In this document: in pieces, positions 57,320-64,000 of the stretch
Layout: each line of letters starts with the position of its first letter
Position numbering within the stretch: the first letter of the stretch is position 1
DNA from: Saxidomus purpurata
Taxonomy: Eukaryota > Mollusca > Bivalvia > Venerida > Veneridae
Direction: 5' to 3'
Length of the DNA: 64,000 bases
Assembly (NCBI GenBank): GCA_022818135.1
Contig: JAFMSR010000019.1
Coordinates: forward strand, 32,031,863-32,095,862
Program-made: the position numbers and the translations under genes
Notes under the pieces: generated by a model
Database searches by the model: none
Told to the model about the DNA's origin: nothing
The model's input: only the letters and a program-made list of their open reading frames with translations

Positions 57320-60300
57320 TATGTGTGCAGGCAATGTATTAATCCTTAGATTATCAGACAGATTTAGACAATAATTATTGTACCCTTCTGTTACTTCACT
57401 GCCACATTATCCTCAATTGGCTGTAAGTGCTACAAAAACATTTTTTGCACAACAGGAATATGGAATTAAAGCCCAGTGACAAGAACTGTGCTGTAAAATG
57501 TTTAAACAAAATAGCTCGAGCGCATGATTTACATTGAAACGCGGAGAACAAAACAGATAATTCAGAAGACATGACAGCTCATTTAGATTGACACACACAG
57601 GCAACAAAAGCAGATTCATTCAGGTTGAATCAAAATAAATGATTCAGACAGAGATCTCAACAATTGATTCTAATTGATTCAAATAGAGTACAATTAAAAC
57701 ACTTGATCCAGATTCAGAAAGAGGTTGAATCAGGCGGAGAACAGAAGAGTTAATTCAGACAGAATGCAAATTAAGATAGTCAACGATAAATTGCTTCAGA
57801 TTAATTAAAAAATGACAACAAAACAGCCCATTCCAATTGTACACAAAACAACTTCTTAATCAGATAACCTCATATGCAGAACAAAACATTTGAGTCAGAC
57901 AGAAACTTTGAGGTAAGTTTTGAAGTGTGTCACGAATAATTCACCGGGCATTATTTTGACCTAACAAAGTCATCCCCTGAAGTATTGTACAGTGTGTTTC
58001 TTTTGTTATTTCTGAATCCATGTTGCAAACAGTCAGAATCTCCATCCATTCAGTTAAATCTATCAGAACACAGAATGTGTTACATTTCACATGTTCGTCC
58101 GAGTACAAAGTATGTCCGGCCTCAAATCTACCGATAAATTACATAATTTGTCATTCCTTTCAAAATATAGAACACCAATCACAAGTTCCCACCAATCAAA
58201 TACCTGTCAATCATCTATAAATAAATCTGTCAATCAAATAGTAAATTTCCACAATGAAATTGACAGTATCACCTATAAATAACAACATATCAAATTTCTT
58301 CACACTCAGATGTTTTCAGAAATTTCTACACTACAAAACTGTTGCATTTCTGAAACACACTGATGAAAGCTCGTATCAAAAATCATCAAATTATTTCCTA
58401 TCTCCTATATGAGTTGTAGGCGATCTGCCATGTTTTTATTTCCAATATAATGTTACAGAAAATATAATGTAATATCTCCTGGGAGAATATCCAGGAGTTT
58501 TATGACATTTTGATATTCTGCCTCCAAGCAAATTAATCTCACTTTTCGTTATGATTAGTTTTCAAGCTAAGGTACCAGTCTTCCTGTGACACTTTGGTTG
58601 ATTCTGACTTAAAGTTTTCATAAAAATCAAGTTTCAAAGTTAAACATAATTTTTTACTAAAACAACTTTCTTTGTGTTAATAACTTTATGTCTCCGTGGT
58701 GGAGTGACCGCTAGAGTCACTAACTTGAAATCACTGCAGTATTATAAATTTACCTCTCATTGATTAATAGTAATAAACTATGATCTATAATATAAATTGC
58801 TAAAAAGCAAATTTTCAATCTTTTTTCAATAGTTTATAAATTCATTCCAATTTCCAAGAAGCAGGTGAAAACAGTGTTTATTTTGCTTTATCATCATACA
58901 AACAAGTGTTCACAGTGATTCTTTTGCTTTACCTTCTTAAAAAAAAGTGCTTATTTTATTTACCTTCTTACATAATATCCAATCACTTTAAGGATTATCA
59001 CATTACTATGATAAAAGGGAGATCACTGTGTTTCAGGCCATTCTTAACTTAATATGTCTGTTTCTTGTCAAAATGTATTAAAGCGATCATCAACAGAAAA
59101 TACTCTATAAGGGCATATAAATTTACCCATAAACCCTCAGAAAAAACAACAACAACATTATTTCTGTTCATACTACATCATTCTGCAGATCTGCAATCAC
59201 GTTTGTCTTTTCTTGCAGAAGAATAAGACAAATTAAATTATATTTCACGCCTTTATTATATCATGAACATTTTCAGCAAATGAAAATGTCGGCTAAGGCC
59301 AGTGTTTCTTTATTTGTACTGACTAGAACTCCTCGCCCCTTTTTCTTGTATTTTCCTTCTTTTTTTCCAAAAAAAATTGAGAATTTTATAGACGATAACA
59401 TCCAGAATCTATACTAATCAGAGTCCACGTTGTTGTCTTTAAAACTGTATTGTAACGCAAAATTGTAAAGCTGAAGATGCGAGTCCATAATGACCATAAT
59501 GAAACAAAGTTTGACATGTATAAAAATTCTGCTTTTTTGGGTTTTTACCCTCCTCTGTATTGAGTTTTTTTAATTTCAAACTTCAAGTCACAAGTAATAA
59601 AAGAATTCATTTGCAGTAGGGGAAAAGACTGCTCCGTCAAAATTACTTCCCCTGCAGCAAATTTAATTAACTTTCACAGACAATTGACAAGCTTCATGTT
59701 TATTTAACAGACACCAATTTTTTCAAAGCATATTTTATCAACTTTCTAGGGAAAACTAAACTCTAATCATCCGAAAGATAACAATTAACTTGGAAGCAAT
59801 ATTGCACGATGTCAGGGCACTGATGGGCCTGTCTAATTAACACAAACATATTTCATACATCTGATACCTCGTCTGGTTTGATTACTATTTCCAAATAGCA
59901 TGAAACAGTCGGCTTTGTTTCATATCGTGAAACTATTTTAGCGGCTACTTCGTTTATAATTCATCATGCAGAGGGTTGATCGCCAAAGTGCCGTAAGTCC
60001 TTCTTTATTTTGTGCAAGTTACAACAGTTTTGCGGTCAACCCTAGTATGATAATAATTATAATATAATAATTGTGCTGTTATATCGACTATGAACAGGTA
60101 TGCTAATTTTTCGGGCAGATTCATTTGAAATTAGGTTCTTATATGGAGCTCAATTTAATAGACTCATTTACAAAAAAAAAAGTGTGGAATACATATTAAG
60201 ACATGCAGTGTATGTCAATATGTGTATAACTGAAATATTTACATCATTCTCTTTTACACAAAATACAGTTTTCATTTCAAAAAAGAAATGGAAAGAACAA

Positions 60301-61835
60301 CAGACATAATCATACTAAAATTTGAATGAACCTATCCAGAAAGTTCAAACACATGTTTGTGGTCAATCTTTACATCACAAGACAATAAGTGTCATGATGC
60401 TAAATTTTACTGATGTGATGGAATAGATCTTGGTTACCCTAATCATGATCTGCACTATTCACTATGCAGTCAATAAGTTTTGGGTCTAAGCACCTACTTT
60501 AAATGCCTCTGGTCCTAACTGAAAAAATTAATGCAAATTGAAATTCAATATTAAATTCCAAGGTGACGAAAGTCCCATGGCACAATTATTTAGGGTGCTA
60601 TGATATGACAATATGGAGCAGGGTCATTGTACATACTGCGGTACAAAGTCCCGTTCCCCAATATTCAGAGCTTCTTTAGTCATAGCTATTCATGTAAATA
60701 AATCAGAAAAAGAAAAAGAAGAAGATCATGTTCGACCATCTTTGCCAATCCTTGGTTACAAATATAATATAAATCACACATAAGTCAGGTTAGCTTCAGG
60801 ATGGTTTGTGATTAACTTGTGGCACCTTGTTTATGACAGTAATATTAAGTTTTATTCTACTTTCTTTGCTTTTCTGTTACTGCAATATGATTGCAATAAT
60901 TCACATTTACCGGTTTAACCATATTATTACATCCCTACCATACTGTATGGTATCCTTTTATCAATAATAAATCAAAAATATTTGGGTGACACATAATCCA
61001 GTCTATTTGAGAAGGTGCATTTGAAAGGAGAAATATGGTTAAACAATAATTTGTGCAACATATAAATAGTATTTAAAAGCTAAAACTGATTGAATGCATT
61101 TACGCCCACCTTTCTCAGTGAATGACATTTAACTTGTAATCTAATACCATGACAACACGGATAATTAGATATTTAGTGTTGTATCAATAGTCCGTGAAGG
61201 TGGCAGCTGACCCATTGGATAAGTCTGATATAGCCCTGTGAATGTGATGCAGTAAAGTGATTTATCAGTACCATTAGGAGAAATGTCAGATTGAAGTCCA
61301 AGTATCACTTTGGGTGTATAATTACTTGTGGCTCTTATATTACCAAGAAATATAAATTACCTAGCAAAAGGGCTAGGTACGTTTTGGGTCGATTTTGGCC
61401 TGTTTTTCACAGAAAATCAAAGTTGAATATATATTGTCTCATGTTCCAATTATAATTAGTATACAACGTTCACTTCGTGCCGCCGATAAACGTACGTGTG
61501 ACGTCACAACATATGGCATCATTTAAGATGTCAAAGTAGATGACGTCAAGTCTATGGAAATAGACAAAATACGTAAATAATACAACATTGCACTACGAAA
61601 ACGTATATCAGCACATGTGAGTAAACCAACTTGATATTGATTGTAAATGTTCATTATTATAGCATCTGCAACCTTTGAAAATATCTTACTGGTACCTTAA
61701 TGTCAACATGTTTAAAATTTCGAAAGAAGTAAGATATTTCACATGTGATTCAGTACACAACAGTAGAATGATGTAATATCGTCATTGTAGATCATGAATT
61801 GTGTTTTTTGTTGATGACATATAGAAAATATGTAA
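57320..61835. other. Long AT-rich stretch without recognised genes
   Basis: No exon, RNA gene or full repeat was supported. One GATCATGATCTGCACT copy occurs at 60443-60458. A tRNA-like fragment (GTGGTGGAGTGACCGC, 58694) lacks a B box. Confidence 0.45.
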
Positions 61836-62333
61836 TTACTCAAGATAGAGTTATGGTTCTTGTACACTGCACTTAATCCTTTAATTGTGTTTGACCATTG
61901 TATGAAGTTGTATTGAATTCCAACCAGTAGTTTTCAAGTTATGCTCTGGACAAGGAAAAGTAAAAAAGGACACAATAACTCTTTCGTTACTCAAAATAGA
62001 GTTAAGGTTCTTGTACAAGTGTGCTTCATGGCCATTGTATGAAGTGGTATTGAATTCCATCCATTAGTTTTCAAGTTAAGCCCTGGACAAGGAAAAGTAA
62101 CAAAGGACAATAACTCTGTAATAATTCAAGATATAAACTAGTTATGGTTCTCATATACTGCACTTCCTCTCATGTACTGAATCACACATGTAGATCTTAC
62201 TTCTTTCGAAGTTGTATTGAATTCCAGTAGTTTTCAAGTTATGCTCCAGACAAGGAAAATGCAACCAACCAACTGACCGCCGTGTGACTCCTATATACCC
62301 CCCTCCCCCCTAACTTTGTTTAGGGGGTATAAT
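61836..62333 (+). mobile_element. Truncated pearl/Helentron-like element (family of 25008-26022)
   Basis: Three diverged units of about 145 bp (TTGACCATTGTATGAAGTTG; TCAAGTTATGCTC) run into the same 3' end CTCCTATATACCCCCC and hairpin partner TTTAGGGGGTATAA. The head is missing, so the copy is 5'-truncated. Confidence 0.72.
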
Positions 62334-63476
62334 AATATGATCCAGAATGCCACATTTACTTCTATAGCTATAAATGTAACTAAGTAATCAAGCATCACTT
62401 ACAAAACTGTCCAATACAATCATGTACAATTATTATTCAACAAAAAAGCAGACAAACTAGAACTTTGACAAACATACATGCAACCAAACAGTCATTCATC
62501 CGACTTTTTCTTGTATAGAATGTATAAATGCAACAAAAATGAGGCCAGATTTGCATCAAATTGGGTAACCTAGCTAGTATGACGGACATACACGCAAATA
62601 AACCTCATTGATTCAGACACATTTATGCTTCAAAATCAGACTGAAAAATGTTGCCTGCATTGATCTGTGCCCTTTAGACAGACTCTTGGGACAAGATTTT
62701 TAACAGGCATCTCATCTTTCTACTGGGTGAACAGATTATGTTTGTCTGTGTCAGAATTATGGGATTATTCGGTCATTTTTCAAAAGAAATTCATTTATGT
62801 AATGACAGCTCAAAACACTACATGCATGATTAACGACACGATTTTGATGCCTCTCTGTAAAGTTACAACAATTTTGGGTTGAGCCCTAGAATTCCCCCAG
62901 CATGATCTTATTTTCAGATTTGTAACTTAACTGTGGATGAAGTTTCCAGCTTTTCTGCAGCAGCATCAAGTCTTAGAGCTCCTGTCCTTTGGACCATGCA
63001 GTCTGATCATGTTCTGCACTGTTTGCTATCCAGTCAGTAAATTTTCACTCCAGCTTAGAATTTAGCTGGCAACAGAAAAAACAATACATCCAAAATACTG
63101 AAAAACCAACTCCTAAGATAGAATTATTTTATGTCATGCCATCATACTTGGTGCCTTCAAGTCTGACTATTCTTTTTAAAAACTTCTTATTTTCAATATT
63201 ACCCGTATTCTATCAAGTTTTTCAATGCCCTCAGCACCATTAAGCATTTAAATTGCCCTTTAATTTATATTTTGCAACAGTCAATTTTCCTAGTAATTCA
63301 GTTTCTAGAACAACTACATATCATTATATCCATGACTTTATTTCTTGTAACAAATATAAATCTTCCCTTTCCGAGAATTATGCAAATTATACTCTGATAA
63401 ATTTTTTTAACAAGAAGACTAAGTTGGCCCCGAGTCGTTGATCTAAGCAAGCTGAATATCAAGAGATCAACATCAA
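62334..63476. other. No gene recognised
   Basis: Contains one GATCATGTTCTGCACTG copy (63005) followed by TTTGCTATCCAGTCAGTAAA, matching the extension at 60460 (TTCACTATGCAGTCAATAAG). Confidence 0.5.
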
Positions 63477-63812
63477 TGCTCGCTCTCAGATTTTGGTGAA
63501 AAAATAAGGTTATTCAAACTGACTGAAAAAAAAGTTTTGAAAGATTTTTTCGTCAGATTAAAAGGTTCCAGTATAAGTTTCAGTCAAGTATAAAATTATG
63601 TGTATATTTAAAATTATCAGCTACCAAATTACAAAGCGTTACAAAACCAATCTTACCAACCTTTTCAACAGGTTTTCTTGAATTGCTACCTAGATTTTTA
63701 CTTGTGTTGTTGATTCTAGCAATTACTTTTCATTTTATGTTTTATATAAAATTATTGTAGACGAATATTGAATTTTTTTTTTCCATCCGAAACTGTGAGC
63801 GAGCAGATTTAA
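63477..63812. mobile_element. TTAA MITE, third copy (decayed)
   Basis: The left end TGCTCGCTCTCAG lacks the first bases; the right end CTGTGAGCGAGCAG is followed by TTTAA. The subterminal ATTTTGGTGAAAAAATAAGG matches the complement of 11400-11424. It is about 336 bp, in the same orientation as the 15587 copy and without a nested insertion. Confidence 0.75.
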
Positions 63813-63904
63813 TCCAAAAAGTGTTCCCAATAAGTTAATATTAATCAGAAACTGTTTTAGCCTTAATTCCGTTGACCTATAAATTAACAAATTAATCACA
63901 AAAT

Positions 63905-64000
63905 CATTTTACTACCAAAGGTCATTGTGACCTTGACTTCTGACCTTAACAGTGATAAATTCAGTTGACCTATTCATGAATTAATCACAAATCACTACTT
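63905..64000. repeat. Start of another dispersed repeat unit
   Basis: GGTCATTGTGACCTTGACTT and CTGACC are typical of the pearl-like units seen at 3225-3760; the rest lies outside the window. Confidence 0.35.

Noticed and set aside
58684..58745. Possible tRNA gene (GTGGTGGAGTGACCGC)
   Set aside because: The A-box-like part has no matching B box or acceptor stem; better seen as a SINE scrap or chance.

Overview
This window looks like nuclear DNA of a marine bivalve mollusc. It is AT-rich, carries long introns bounded by canonical GT/AG splice sites, and is packed with minisatellites, tRNA-derived SINEs, short TA- and TTAA-flanked MITEs, and several mosaic elements built like the bivalve 'pearl' (Helentron-associated) repeats. 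These have a distinctive head, an internal array of units of about 140-160 bp, and a short hairpin at the 3' end. No prokaryotic, viral or organellar features were seen. The species cannot be named from the sequence alone.

Only two protein-coding genes can be supported, both on the minus strand. Gene 1 (22273 down to at least 2446) is an armadillo-repeat protein. Nine exons join in frame through GT/AG junctions with fully consistent phases, giving the N-terminal 487 residues; the 3' end lies beyond the left edge. It has a Ser-rich disordered N-terminus followed by helical ARM/HEAT-type repeats. It resembles the invertebrate ARM proteins that often end in a TIR domain, but no TIR exon is visible here.

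Gene 2 (about 52092 to about 41263) is a very large, almost intronless reading frame of about 3,600 codons. A single in-frame TGA at 46054-46056 cuts it into a 2,000-codon and a 1,600-codon half. The protein is acidic and low-complexity. Its core is about 170 copies of a seven-residue repeat (E-x-D-D-K-hydrophobic-Q) organised into longer repeated blocks. The same heptads resume after the TGA, so the halves were surely one frame. The second half also carries three copies of a D-D-x-G-x-YHPELY motif and a 12-residue phosphosite-like repeat (RSRxxSQE). The frame ends at a strong splice donor (41309), so at least one more exon probably exists, but I could not find it. I do not recognise the family.

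Layout: 1-22.3 kb is gene 1, with introns full of mobile elements, including a TTAA MITE nested inside another. From 22.3 to 41.3 kb there is no recognised gene; the interval is dominated by tandem arrays at 24.0, 26.4, 27.8-30.4, 30.7-31.6, 31.8 and 37.4 kb. From 41.3 to 52.1 kb is gene 2. From 52.1 to 64 kb there are repeats and unassigned AT-rich sequence. Many array periods are multiples of three (21, 30, 33, 42, 48, 57 bp), which creates long spurious open frames that should not be annotated as genes.
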